From Rhea pennata (Eukaryota; Chordata; Aves; Rheiformes; Rheidae), in contig NC_084674.1 of assembly GCF_028389875.1 (NCBI RefSeq), positions 6,853,501-6,917,500 on the forward strand: a stretch of DNA of 64,000 bases. Reading direction: 5' to 3'. Made by a program: the position numbers and the translations under genes. How positions within the stretch are numbered: position 1 is the first letter of the stretch; the number at the start of each line of letters is the position of its first letter. The notes under the pieces are model-generated. The model worked only from the letters and a program-made list of their open reading frames with translations. It did no database searches and was not told where the DNA came from. Positions 48,107 through 60,860 of the stretch are shown one piece after another.

Positions 48107-49602
48107 CAAACACTTCAACTATATATGAATTTTTGTGACTATGTTTCTACAATAAAATATGTTTGTTCTTGTTCTTGTACATGCACTTGAATACAGAGCA
48201 TTGTCTAGATTGAGTCATCTCAGAGTGAAGTGTAGAAGTCGCTTTGGGGGAGCTCCATGTTGCCTCTGTCCTTGGGTATCCACTGTAGTGGTTTTTCGTG
48301 AATAGAGGTGGAATTTAGAGTGTCCAGACTATTCTCAGAGCAGGGCACGTGGTTTTACGCTCTGTGTTGCCCTGCTGAAAGCAGGGGATATCAGCTCAGA
48401 TTCTCAAGAATATTCCTGGAATTTTAAGATAGCAAGCTTTTTTTTTGTCTTTACTTTTTTGTTCGTGGTGTTTATAAAATAGAGATACTGAACTTGTATT
48501 TTAAATCACATTTTATTTTTTTGTTTCTGAACTCCGACAGATATTGAGAACACCTCTCAAGATTTATATTTTCCAAATAACCTGTTTTCAAGAAGGCACC
48601 AATACTATGTATCAACAAATCAAGTTCTTGATTTCAAAGTATGTAATTCCCATTTAAATCATCTAGTCTTCCATTGTCTCAGGCTGAACTACAAACCTTA
48701 CTGAAAGCATACAAAAAACTATGAGCCACAGCCTGGATTTTTGTGCAACAAAGTAGGGTAAGGCATCTGAGTAAGAGATTCCTTCCATTAAAGGAATTGT
48801 TCTCATTTGTAGCACTTGCTACTTTAATTCAGAGCACAAATTACATTGATAAAATGGAGTGGGCTTTTTCATGTTTATGTGGTTTGCTTTTATTTACGTA
48901 AACAGTATCTTGAAAAGACTCTATGTACAAAGTCCTATAAGCTGTCAGGTGTAGCAAAAGCTGCTCTCAAAGCCTGTTACATTGTTCTTTTCACATTGAT
49001 CAGAGTCTTCCGTAAAGAAAGGATATTATAAAGAAATAAACTTTCAAAAGTATTTCATTTGTGATTTTCATCATCTTTTCATGTGTATACGCCGTGCATT
49101 TGCAAAACTCCAGTGTTGTAAACAGTAGTGTATTTGTTTAGCTTAGCAGTGAGTAATTCTATTAGTTTACTGATACCAGGAGACAGTCTTAATTTTTTTT
49201 TTCTATTGAGCACTGGACCGTAGAATATCAGTTTTGTTTCTGAAACAGTGCCTTCTGTTGTTTTGGTAACATTGTATGAGGAGATACCTGCTGAGATTGA
49301 AAACCTTTCTTGGTGACTTACGGGAATGTTGTATCTGTCACAAGATTTCTTACTATTTTAAAACTGGTGATGCTGTTCATAACTGTATTGAAAAAGAAGT
49401 TTTCTTAAGACAGTGTGGCTAGTCACTATAACCTACAAGAACAATCATTTTTCCATGTAATTTCATTTTAATACTGGAACAAATGGTACTTGATCCTGTC
49501 ACATGAAAATATTTTATCATTCTTCTACCTTCCCTTTGGCTCCTTATCTTTTAAAAACTGTTAACATTTTTTATTCTTTCTAGTTTTTATGTTCTTGATA
49601 GA

Positions 49603-49616
49603 TTTTTTTTTTTTTT
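49603..49616. repeat. T14 homopolymer
   Basis: Fourteen T within intron 1. Minor. Confidence 0.85.
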
Positions 49617-51643
49617 GGTGCTTTTGGAGTTTAAATCTGACCGAGTGTTTCAAGAAGATAAAAAGATTCTGGTTGTCTGTAGGGCATGTGGACAAGTGTA
49701 TTTAGACCCACTATTTCTGGAGCAGTATTTGTAAAGAGCTGTGACAAACGCTCTAGGGACCACTTTGTAGCAGAATTCAATCTTGTCGGCTAGCAACAAA
49801 TAGGCTCCATTGAAGGCTGTTTATTTGAATGGGAGTTGGATCAGGCCCTTTGGGAGAAGGCTGTGTTTTCAAAATAGCCTCAGATACAGTGGATTTCAGT
49901 GATGAATATAAATAAGGAACAATTAAGAGAGAATCATAACAAAATCCTTAGGATACAGCTTAAGTTTTCTAATACAATGGCCAGATAGGGCTAGCGCATT
50001 CTGTCTCTGTATCTTAGCCTTCAAAACTGTCCTTACTCCTGCTGTAACACTTCCAAATTTCACGCGTATTGAAAATATACCAAAAAATGGGATGCAACAC
50101 AATCCCTGTCTTAAAAAATTTACTGAATGCCTATATAGGTTTGAAATAGAGAACTGTTCAAGGTTACCCACTGCAGATGCCTTAAATTCCTAGACCTGAA
50201 TACCTATAAAGCCTTGTTAACACTGAACAGAGAAAATTCTGTCTTTGTGAAGAAGTTATCAGCTGTAAGTGAAGTTAATGTTCTTCTGTTCAACAGGAAA
50301 CATGATCAAAAATAACTTTCAATTCAGGTCTTCAGAAGTTGTATTTCAGGTACAGAATTCTCCCTCCTCCTCCCCCTGTGGCTTTATATTAAGTTCATAA
50401 AAATTTCTTGAAGTTTCAGACTGTTTTCCAATTTGACTTTTCCTATTTGACAGCTTTGCTATAATTTTAAGGTTTTACACTTAGAGGCAAGCAGTGCATA
50501 AGCTTACTGTTTTTTACGAACAGCTTCTTTATATAGGTATCCAAACCAAACAACTATAAAGCCTCTCCAAACTGCGGACAAAACTAAAATGTCAGAGTGC
50601 AGCAGATGTTTGGCCCACTCCTCCTCTGCAGTTGCATTAGACACATTGTTATCAAATCCTTTTGGAGGATGGAAGAGAGGAGTTACCTGACTTAGAAGCA
50701 TGACTTAACTAGAAGCTCTCTATTCTCCTTTTCAATAGCAGAGAAATGAGGACAGTCATCAGGATTAGAAGAGATCAGATTCATTTCCCTCCTCTGCCTA
50801 CATTTATTAAATCTCTCAGAAGACAGATTTTTTTTTTTTAATGGTGGTTTTATACTGGCAGACCTTGTGATTTAAGTGCAATGTGCTTCTGGTGCATACA
50901 TTCACAGCTTTATCTAGGAGTAGAAAAGCATTTCACTTTTCTGCATTTATTCATCATTTTTGAAATTTCATGTAGGTATATTCAGGGTATAGGCAAGGAA
51001 ATTCAGCCTTCGTAAATATGGCATTAGATTAAGAACCCTGGTTTCGCAGCTAGTTCTCAAACCTGGCTGTGGATAAGTAAACTCCTCTCATCTTAATTTC
51101 CAACCAGTTCACCCCATGATGTTTCTTACCTTGCTTGTCATATTTAGCATTAATTGAAGTTTTTACTATAAAAGCAAATGTTTGTTTCCAGTGATCTGAC
51201 TTCTGAGGTACTAGTTAAAAATGCAAGTAGGCACGCTCCATGTTTCCTTTATGGGTATCTAAGTGTTTTTCTTGTTTTCTCCTGTTCTTTTTCTCTGATA
51301 TGTGTGGGGCAATACATGTATTTTTTAATTGTTCTTTAATTTTTGCTGAATGATGACTAACAAGGACTGACGTGGGGACTGTGTGAAGATGTCAAGATTC
51401 TTTTTGGAAATACAGAAAGATGAGATGAGTATTTACAATTTATTGGCATTTGACTGTTTCTTAGAAGCAGGTCATTTTTCCATTATACTGCTCTTTTTGG
51501 AAGGTTCATGTTCTGCCTAAGTTAATAGTTTATTTATTCAATGTTTAGAGATATGATCTTTCTTTTTTTCCTGGCTTGAGGACTTGCATAGATACCAAGT
51601 TGGGATTACTTAGCCCCTACTGATTTCTTCTTTTTTCCTGCAG

Positions 51644-51812
51644 TTGACCATACCTATAGCAAGTAGCTCAGCTCATTATTACTCCAACAATCTGATTTTT
51701 CTGTGCAGCTTTGAGTCTATATTCTGCAGCTTTGAGCGTATACCCCAAGGACTGACTCCAGAAAATTCCCTTTTTAAATATCTCCACAGAAGAAGCCAGT
51801 TTCTAGCCATCT
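51644..51812 (+). other. Weak candidate exon within the intron
   Basis: TGATTTCTTCTTTTTTCCTGCAG ending at 51643 is a strong-looking acceptor, and CATCT followed by gtgagt places a donor at 51813. The 169 bases between are open in the phase that continues exon 1, reading LTIPIASSSAHYYSNN at the start. The frame stays open until 51886. Against this, the predicted residues match nothing I know, include a near-repeat (CSFESIF/CSFERI) and are AT-rich like the surrounding intron. A chance pair of splice-like sites is quite possible. Confidence 0.2.
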
Positions 51813-54164
51813 GTGAGTCCGTTAGCTGTATACTCTTCTCCCCTTCCCCCCCTCCTTGTAGCATTTTAATAAAATATGGGACATAGACAGAAATCATGTT
51901 ATCAGTGCAGCTGATTATGACAATTACTTTGGAACTAGTAATTAAACATTGATCTATAATTAATAGATAGCTATTGATCTTATTTTAACTAGATAACACA
52001 GTAGGAGTAGGCATGAAATTAAGCAGAGAAGTTAACGCTGAGTATTGTGAAAAATTCCTTCATAGTGGACATATGATGTGATGTTGAAGTCTCCATTGCT
52101 CTGATGTTATTAAAAATAGACTCTATTAAAGAGTAAGCTAAAGCCTTTCTTTAATATGGCAAAGAAAATAACACAGAGCTGGCTGCGTTTTGTATGATTA
52201 TTTTTTTTCTTTAGTTTGTAACGTGATGCTGGTGGTGACATTGATTTATGAATGAAAGAACTGAAAAATAGCAATTATTCACACTTATTTGTTAGAACAA
52301 CTTTTTAAATTCTCAGTTAAAGATTATACTGATTAACAGCACAAAATGTTTAGTAAATGAAAGTTTGTAAATATCACTTTTATTTAAAAAGGTGCTGATC
52401 TGTTGACTAGATTTACACATATGCTTTTTTCTTGCTGTTCTCTCCATCTTTTTACTTGCTCCTAGATTTCCTAAACTACAAGATTCTGCATCTTGAAATT
52501 AAATTACCTTTTGTTTTATTCTGTGATAATCTGATATCATATAAGACTATAATCAAAACTTGTAACCATTCCTGATGGTGGATGCATATGGGTTGGGCTA
52601 TTCCACTCAAAGAGTGTTTCACTGAAGCAAAACACCTTTTTAATATTTTGAGATTCCTTATTATTCATGTGAGTCTATTTGCCTTGCACATTAATAGTGC
52701 TTGGTGACAGGTCATTTTCAGTCCATCCTGTTCATCTTTAATTTGTGCATACTGCTTTATTGATTAGCCCTAGAGAGTAGTTTAAACTTGCCTTTATCAT
52801 TTCTATCTTCATATAATTAATGGTTTGTATTTTAGCTTTCTTTTCATAATAAAAGGTGTAGATTCTTGTTGTTTGCAAGTGAGGGACCAAAGGTTATATG
52901 CAAGTCCTTATCAGCTAAATTAGTCTGTAGAAAAGGCGTTATAAATGTTGCAACTTTGCAGTGTGCTTTCTGCCTTTGTAGAGTAAATATGTGACTTTTT
53001 ATAAAGTGCCTAACCATTTTAAGTTAATAAATCGGAGGATTTGTCCTAAGGAAGGTGGAGCAGACAAAATACTGACCTTCAGGATTCAGTGGACATTAAT
53101 TCAGTTTGGAACAAAAGGGATATCATTTACTGCTTTATGATTAAACTGTAAAAGGAAGAGTTTTATTTGTCTGAGAATGGATGGATATTTTGAGAGTATC
53201 AGTAGCAGCAACTTTTAAAAAACCATTCATACAGTGAACATTTAGAATACTTCTGGAGCAATAAGCAAGCTCATGGGAACAATAACTGGGAAAGATGAAA
53301 AATGGCAAGGTATTACAGGAGTAGATAGACTCTGAGGAATATAAGCAATGAGCAATAGTCTCAATTTGTGTCAGGAGGAGAGAGAATCACTCTTACTGTA
53401 GTTACTTCACCTTTGGTATCTAACTCTTGTCCACCTAAATTCTTTGTGAGCAGTGAAAGTTTTGTATGAATTGTTAGGAATGGAAAATTTAGAGAGATCT
53501 CTGATCGTGTTTAGTAGATTTGTGTGCTTGTCCAAGACTTTTGAGTAGAAAATATGAAGCGACAAATTAAAAAACAGACACAAATTACCACTGGAACGCT
53601 TCTTCATTCTTTTGATATTTTCTTCTAAGGTATGCATGGACAAAAGAGCTGTTTAATTTTACATCTGCTGATTTACTGGCAGCCAAGGAAGCAGTTACTG
53701 CTTAACACAGAAAACAAAAGCTGCTTATACACAATATTGGTATGAAAGTGTCTGGGAAATTCCAGCTATGGAAAGAATTTCATGTGCAAATTATAGTAAG
53801 AGACAGGTAAGATAAAAGATAGATATCTATAAAAATTGTAGGTAACAATGAAATTAAAAGCAACAGAATACTTTTTACTGTCAACAGATTGCATACTTAG
53901 CATTTTTAAGTTCTGAAGATGGCATCAGAAATTAATTTTATTTTGCCTTAAATTTGCTAGCTGCTTCAACTGTCATACCAAACACATTGAAAAGGGTGAA
54001 TCTATTTAATCATTTTTTTTTTGTGCAGCGTTTCAATCTGGATTTGTTTTTCAGTTAAATGACTCAGGTTAAAATTGTCTGAAGTAAAGCTATAAATGTG
54101 GGGAGTAGAGGAACTGACGTGTAACGCTTGCTTTAAACATGATATGAAACATTACCTGAGAGAG

Positions 54165-55560
54165 TAGCTGGAGTAGGTAGAGCTCTGCCGAGGGATGGGT
54201 GATGAACCAATTGAGAGCCTATGGATCACGGTTAGCAGGCAAACCAACACAGGTGATGTTACAGTAAATCTCTGCCACACTGGTCAGACCACCTGATCAG
54301 GAAGAAGTAGATGAGGCCTTCTTCAGGCAACTGGAAGAAGCCTCATGTTAGAGGCTCTGTTCCTCCTGGGGAACTTTAATCGCTCCGGTATCTGCTGGAG
54401 TGACTATACAACAGGGCACAAGCAATCCAGGAGGTTTCTGGAATGCACTGATGACAACTTTCTGATAGATGAATAAGGAGCTGGCAACGTAAGACACTCT
54501 ACTGGACCTCACACCCAACCAGTTCTTCCAGGTTTGCAAGTATGTGAGTGGGGCAGGGGCCTTGGTGACAAAGGGCCTGTAAAGGTACTCAGTGCCTTCT
54601 TCACGTTGATCTTGGTTGGTAAGATTTGCCTTCAGGAGTCTCATATCCCTGGGACCGCTGGGAATGTGTGAAGCAAGGAAGACTTACCAGTGACAGAGAA
54701 GGATCAAGTTAGGGAGTGTGTAAATGAACTGGATGTACACAAGTCTGTGGGACCTGATTGGACCTACAAGTGCTAAGGGAGCTGGTTGATGTCATTGCAA
54801 GGCCACTCTTGATTGTTTTTGACAAGTTTTGGTCACTGGGGGAGGTTCTTGAGGGCTGGAAGAAAGCAAGTGTCACCCCTATCTTGAAGAAGGGCAAGAA
54901 GGAGGGTCCAGATAACTATAGGCTGGCCAGCTTCATCTTGATTTCTGGGAAGGTAATGGAGCTAATAATTCTAGAAACTGTTTCCAAATACATGAAGAAC
55001 AAGAAGGCGATCGGGAGTAGTGAGAATGGATTTACAAAAGGGAGATCATGCCTCAGCAACCTGATAGCCTTCTACAATGACACTGACTCCGTGGATAAAG
55101 AGGGAGCAGTGAACTTTTTCTTATCTTGACTTTTCTAAGGCTTTCAACACTGCTTCCCATAACATCCTCATAAATAAAACTGATGAAGTATAAGCTAGGT
55201 AGGTGGACAGTGAGGTGGACTGAAAAAAGGCTTAACTGCTGGGTTTAAAAGGTTGTGAATAGCAGTACAAAGTCCAGCTGGAGGCCAGTAACTAGTCGTG
55301 TACCTCGGGGTTGATACTTGGTCCCATACTGCTTAAAAACTTAATGAGCTAGGTGATGGCACCAAGTGTACTCAGCAAATTAGCAGATAATACAAAACTG
55401 GGAGACTGTTTGATAAACCAGGTGGTGGTTGTGCCGTTCAGAAGGCTCTCAGTACATTGGAGAAGTGAACAAGCAGGAATGTCAGGAAGTTCGGCAAAGG
55501 AAAATGCCAAGCCCTGCACGAGGGGAGGAATAAACCTTTGGTTTTATTCCAGGGATATAA
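54165..55560 (+). mobile_element. Old CR1 LINE copy, internally deleted and lacking a recognisable 3' end
   Basis: Sequence from about 54,220 resembles the late endonuclease part of CR1 ORF2 (LGNFN-like at about 54,368, then GHKQSRRFLECTDDN). After a large internal loss it resumes with the RT linker (about 54,590). RT landmarks follow: NYRLASF and SGKVMEL (about 54,913-54,960), GFTKGRSCLSNL (about 55,028-55,065), DFSKAFN (55128-55148, where the family has a catalytic Asp at the last position) and LSKLADNTKLG (about 55,371-55,403, ADN for ADD). Frames are broken repeatedly, the longest being 54758-55129. Similarity fades near 55,560, well before the expected C-terminal region and ATTCTATG tail. 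It is much more decayed than the copies at 14.9 and 30.8 kb, so it is an older insertion. It lies in sense orientation inside the probable intron. Confidence 0.87.
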
Positions 55561-58500
55561 AATAGTCTGTCGATGGTAATAAAAGCATCGAAGATAGAGG
55601 TGTCGGTTCGTGTAGCTAATAGTAGAAATGGTGAATTTCCACCTCTGTGTTGGTCTTTGAATTCACTAGTTAATGATTGTAATGTCAAATACATTTTTCA
55701 CTACATTCTTCCACTAGTGCAAAGATGTCTCTTCCCACATTGATGGCATCCGTTAAGAGTGAAATAAAGTTAGATTCGAAGATTAAAGAGCAAAATATGT
55801 TTTTTAAGTCACTGACCTCAGTAATACATCCTATTCCTTTGAAAATGTAGTAACAAGGATATTCTTGAAAACGATTCATCACACTCTTTTGTCTACAGGT
55901 CTTTTTTTAGACTGCTGCTATAGCAGTGGGAGACTTGGGGAGATGGGATGTCTTGCTTAGTGTTTTGTCCTCGGGGAGCCTGGGGCTGGTAGGAATACTT
56001 GAGAGTTTCTAATTCTAGTCTAGACTTCAAACTGTGGAATTGTTACTTCCCTGCTCATTCCCTTCATATGTGAGACTGGATGGAGGATTTGGGGCTGGTT
56101 ACAGACTGGATTACTGCCGGAGGTTGAATGCTGTGTTCATTTCTTTGCTGTCTCTCATGAACAACCGTTTTGGATTGACATTGGCTTTGCTGGTGACCTC
56201 TGTCACTTAGTGCCTGATTAATGTTACCAGCTGGCAGGTAGGCAGTGTTTTTAAAAAGCTACTTGATGAACATGCTTCTGATGAAGGATTGCTCTGCTCT
56301 ACTCCCTCAGCTCGCTGATTAGCTTTTATTGTACACTGAACTTCCTTGCGTCTGAAAGTCTCAATCATTCCGAATGGCCGAGCACAGGCAGCAAATGTGC
56401 CTGCATTTCTAGGAAGAGAGAAATCAAAGATAGCTTTGTTTTAAAGATGCCTTAAAATAGCCTTTCATTTGCCTGGAATATTTGATCAGTGTTTTGGAAA
56501 TATAGAAAACTAGGGTCAGAGTCTTCGATGGTGATGAACAGATAATGCCGTTCATAGTGTTCTAGACAAGGTTACTTTTGGGTTTGAGGATGACAGCAGG
56601 ATGAATTTACAGTGCGAATAATGGAGAAATAGTGGTAGGAAAAGTGACCTACAAAGGGAGGAAAAATAATCTTCGGCTTTCTCTTAAAGGCATACTTTCT
56701 TCCCTTATTCTGTGACAGGTTCTGACTTTTCCCCAGGTCTCTGCCCAAGAAGTCAGAAGGCTACCTACCTTTTGTACATATGTTACTTTCAGTGTGTTTC
56801 ATCTCAGTCTGAATCAACTAGTCTAATTAAAAATAAGATTTATTAACAGTTAAAGGGGAAGAATTCTGATTTAAAACAAATACCAAACACCAGTCAGTTT
56901 TTTTGGTACTTCCAAGATAGAAACTGTTATGGTCTGTTCTGCACTGGTAAAGCAAATCATCTATGACTTGGGATGCAGTAGAACTGTTTGCATGAATGCT
57001 TTTCTCTATTTATTTTTCTACTTCTGTGGGCATTTGCATCTTTATTGCTTAGGTGTGTTATGCTGCTTATTGCTCAAAGTCGTAATGTACTGAGATGACA
57101 CAATTAGGTAGTATGGAAATTACCATGATTTGACTTCATATATTAAGGAGCTGGAACAAAAAATTATAAACTGTGATTATGCTTCATATTTACTTCACTG
57201 TCATAAGAGAAGATGAAAAATAGAGCTCAAACCATCTAAACTGATAGTATATCAGTGTTTTCTATAAAATACCGGAAAAAGTATTAATACCTGAAAAGGT
57301 ATTCTTCCAGGGTGCAGCAGGAAAGAAAGCTGCTTTGGTAGATATGATCACTTGAGTCAGGAATTCAGAAGCATTTCTGACCCACACATTGGCAAAGACT
57401 GGAGTTTCCTAAAAATTCAGGAAGCTTAATTCAGAAGGAGCATATAGAAAATTCATACTGGGCATACTCTGGGTATCATACACATTCTATCATTTGGTTG
57501 GTTCTAAAATAGTTTAAGATTTTCTTTCTGGTTTTATTTAATGTGGAAAACATTTTTTCATAGTTTGCATAAAAGTGTAATTTTAATCTTGTAACAAAAT
57601 TAGAATTAAACATTTTATAAGATGAGAGCAAAAATATTAATTTTCCCCTCAAGATATCTAAAATAAAAGAACATTTCTAATTTATGTGGAGAAGATAGCT
57701 CATTTTACTTTTTGGGTAAGTAATGCATATCACCAGCAATTTTGCTTCGTTTGCAAAGGAAGAGAATGTATTACAGTATTTTCTGCAACTGATTATCCAG
57801 TTGTATACGTATATTTTCATCAGATACTTCAAAGCTCATATTTTTTAGGTCAGGAAAGTATGCTTTTCTTAAAGCTTTGAAGTTTTAAATAAACAAAATG
57901 GACATAATTTGACTAAAATTAATTACTAATGCAAAATGTTGCTATTGACAGCTAGCCCATTGACAAAAGCAGAAATTGAGTCTGTGAATTCATATTCTTT
58001 ATACTTTCTAACCAAACCAGGGCTTATTTAGAACCTCTGAAAATTGATTCTCAAAATATAAAGCTTCTGTGAGCATCCCTGCTTCTTGGGTGTATGTGGA
58101 TGCACAATAAATGTCTTCAATACTATTTTATTGTGCTGAAATTTGGGTACAAATACAAGAAAAAACTGGCTTGCAATTTCTTTCTAAAGTAAGTAGATCA
58201 CCTGTTCCCTAGCTAAGCTGCCCTGCAGAGTTGGTTGCCCCCTTGTATGTACTAGTGGCTTTGGTTTGGGGCAGGTTACTTTGTTTTATTGACATCCTAT
58301 TTGTTATATGGCCTTAAGAATGCTGTTCAATGTAGGAAGTTTTCACCTCATCTTAGGCTTGGTTTTCAAAGTTGTTAATGATTTACTGCTCATGTGAACT
58401 TTAGTGGGATTTGTGCATACTCAGCTCTGCTCAGTCAGCCTTTAAATGCTGAACAGAATGCATCAGAGAACTTGGTAGTGTCTAAAACATGCTGCCTTTT

Positions 58501-60832
58501 AATTAGCATCCATTTTTTCTGGGTATATGTTCTATTACTATTGCTTGTAGGTAAACAGAAGTCTTGCTACTTCCATCGCTTTTAATTGCTCTAGTCCTCA
58601 AAAAGTGTATCCACAGACATGTAAAAAATACTGGCCAGGTGGTAACTTGTTAAATCTGCATAGTAGTGCACAAGGATGGTTTGGAAGTAGGCTGAGATTC
58701 TGCTTTTCTGAGATAGTAAGGATGACAGAAGGAGCTCAAGTCTGACCCTGTGCGTGTTGGTGGTAGTTTACAATGAAGGTTAGTGGGAGGGAAAGTGTAT
58801 TTACGGAGTAGCTGTCAAAATCCCTATGTGTAAGCAAGCTGTATATAAGTTTATAATGTACCATCATTACCAAAGATTTTCAATTTTTGTCCTGGCAAGT
58901 GAAGTAAACATAAGGATAAATCAGAAAGCCGTTTTTAAGTGTGATTTAAAGGCCCATTGGAATGGAATTGTGTAGTTTTTCTTGAGCTAATGACCAAAAT
59001 GAGCCCTGCTGTGTGGGAACACCGCACCGCACTGCGTTATTGCCAGGGGAGTGCAAAGGTTAAGCCTGGGATCAATCAGTTTGCAATCAGACTGATTATA
59101 AAAGGAGAGGAAGGAGTAAAAGCTAAAATCAAAATAACGTAGTAGGACAGAAAGGTACAAAGAAAAACGTTCAGGTTCCCTTAAAGTAAAAAGGTTTCTC
59201 GTAATAAGGAGCTAGCAAGAGCATTCAGGAGAACTGCTGGGGAGGCACTTTAGTTTTGTTAAAATAACAATGTAGGTTTTTCAGCCCCACTTCTATCCAT
59301 AGTACTTTTACTTAGAGACTGGCACAGCCTAAATGATCCTTACCATTTTATCTGTAGTATTGTGAAATAGTCCAGACATAATCGAGATACTTCTCCAACT
59401 TTTAGGAAAGTTCGTATTTCTCATGCGCATGTTGCTGTGACTGAAGGTTAAAGGTAATATTTCCTGAATAGATATTGTTCCATTTTGAATCCAGTCTATA
59501 TGGCTATGTAAATGAAACTTTCAGAACTATAAATAATATATGAACTACCCTGGTGGGGTCCTCTTATATTTCTGTTGCATTTTTTTACAGTGCAGCAGTG
59601 TTACTGTTTGGGGTTGAAGCCACTGGAGAAAGATTCAGAAGGTAGGCTTTAATGAGAGAGAGAAATAAAACGGAGAGAGCCTCAGCAGCACCGATCCACT
59701 TTAGAGCTGATGGACGTCCTGACATTCCTCCTTCCCAGCCGAGGGTGCCAGCAGTAAGAGAGGGAAGAAAATGCTGAAACAAAAAGCAAGAGGGATGTGT
59801 TGAAGTATCATTACATGTTTCCAAAGAGAAAATTTGTTACTATATCGTTACGGTTAAATATATTTTTTAGTGGCAGGAAGTGTTGTCTTAGAGGTGGAAG
59901 GGTTGAATTCTCATGGTATTTTATACAGTTATTAGTGAATTAGTTTTGAGACAATAGGCTGTGAATGATATGTTCAAGTTCCCCTGTCATGATAGTATTA
60001 AAGTCTGAGGTTTACAGAACTCTAACAGGGCCACATACAATTTTTACTTGAAATCACTCTGTACGATTGATGATTTAGCTACTGAGAGAGTTTTAAGAAC
60101 CTTTACCCATTTCTCAGTAAAATTCTATATAAAATTTTCTTTCATTCAAATTCAGTAGGCTTTTATCTTTGGTAAAATCATTCAGCCTTCCAGATTAATT
60201 TTTACATTCAGGGGAGGCTGTTACTTGTTGGGGCAGGAGCTGTTCTCTTCTGAGTGGTTTCTGCAGGATCCTGGTGCTGTGGCCCTTCCTCCATTGCAGG
60301 GAGGCATCAGGCTTTTCGTCTCTAGCTGGTGTGTACCCTGCTGGAATCGCTTGTGGCTGGCTTGGAGCCTTTCCTCCTCAAAAAGCAGGAGCGTAGCTAA
60401 TATAGCCATATTGCGTAGGCAGAGTTTTATAGGTGTTTAACTTGCATTGACTGCTATGTACGATCATGGTTCATTTCTGTAGTATTATTGAAACAAATCT
60501 GCTTTTGGCTAGACCTGGAATTTGAAGGAGAAAGTAGTTGTTTCTTGTTTGAATTGTCTATGAATAAATGATTAAGAACTGATAGGTATTGTTTGTAGTG
60601 ACTCTTTTCTTTGAGTGAAAAAACAATTACTATTTCCTGTTTAAGTCGCACTCTTTAGACAGAAAAAGAGAGAAACTAGATGCAGCCCACACACAAGCAA
60701 AGAGAAATTATGAGTTGAAAATTTAATACCTGCTTTTGTTTTCAAGGCCATGTTACACTGCAGTAAATCTACAGATAGACAGTGTTTTACTACACTGTTC
60801 CTACAGGTAGGTTAGAATTTATTAGTAACACC

Positions 60833-60860
60833 AAAAAAAAAGAAAAAGAAAGAAAAAGAA
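60833..60860 (+). repeat. Purine-rich (AAAAAG/AAAG)n tract
   Basis: A9-G followed by AAAAAG and AAAG units to 60860. Minor simple repeat in intron 1. Confidence 0.85.
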
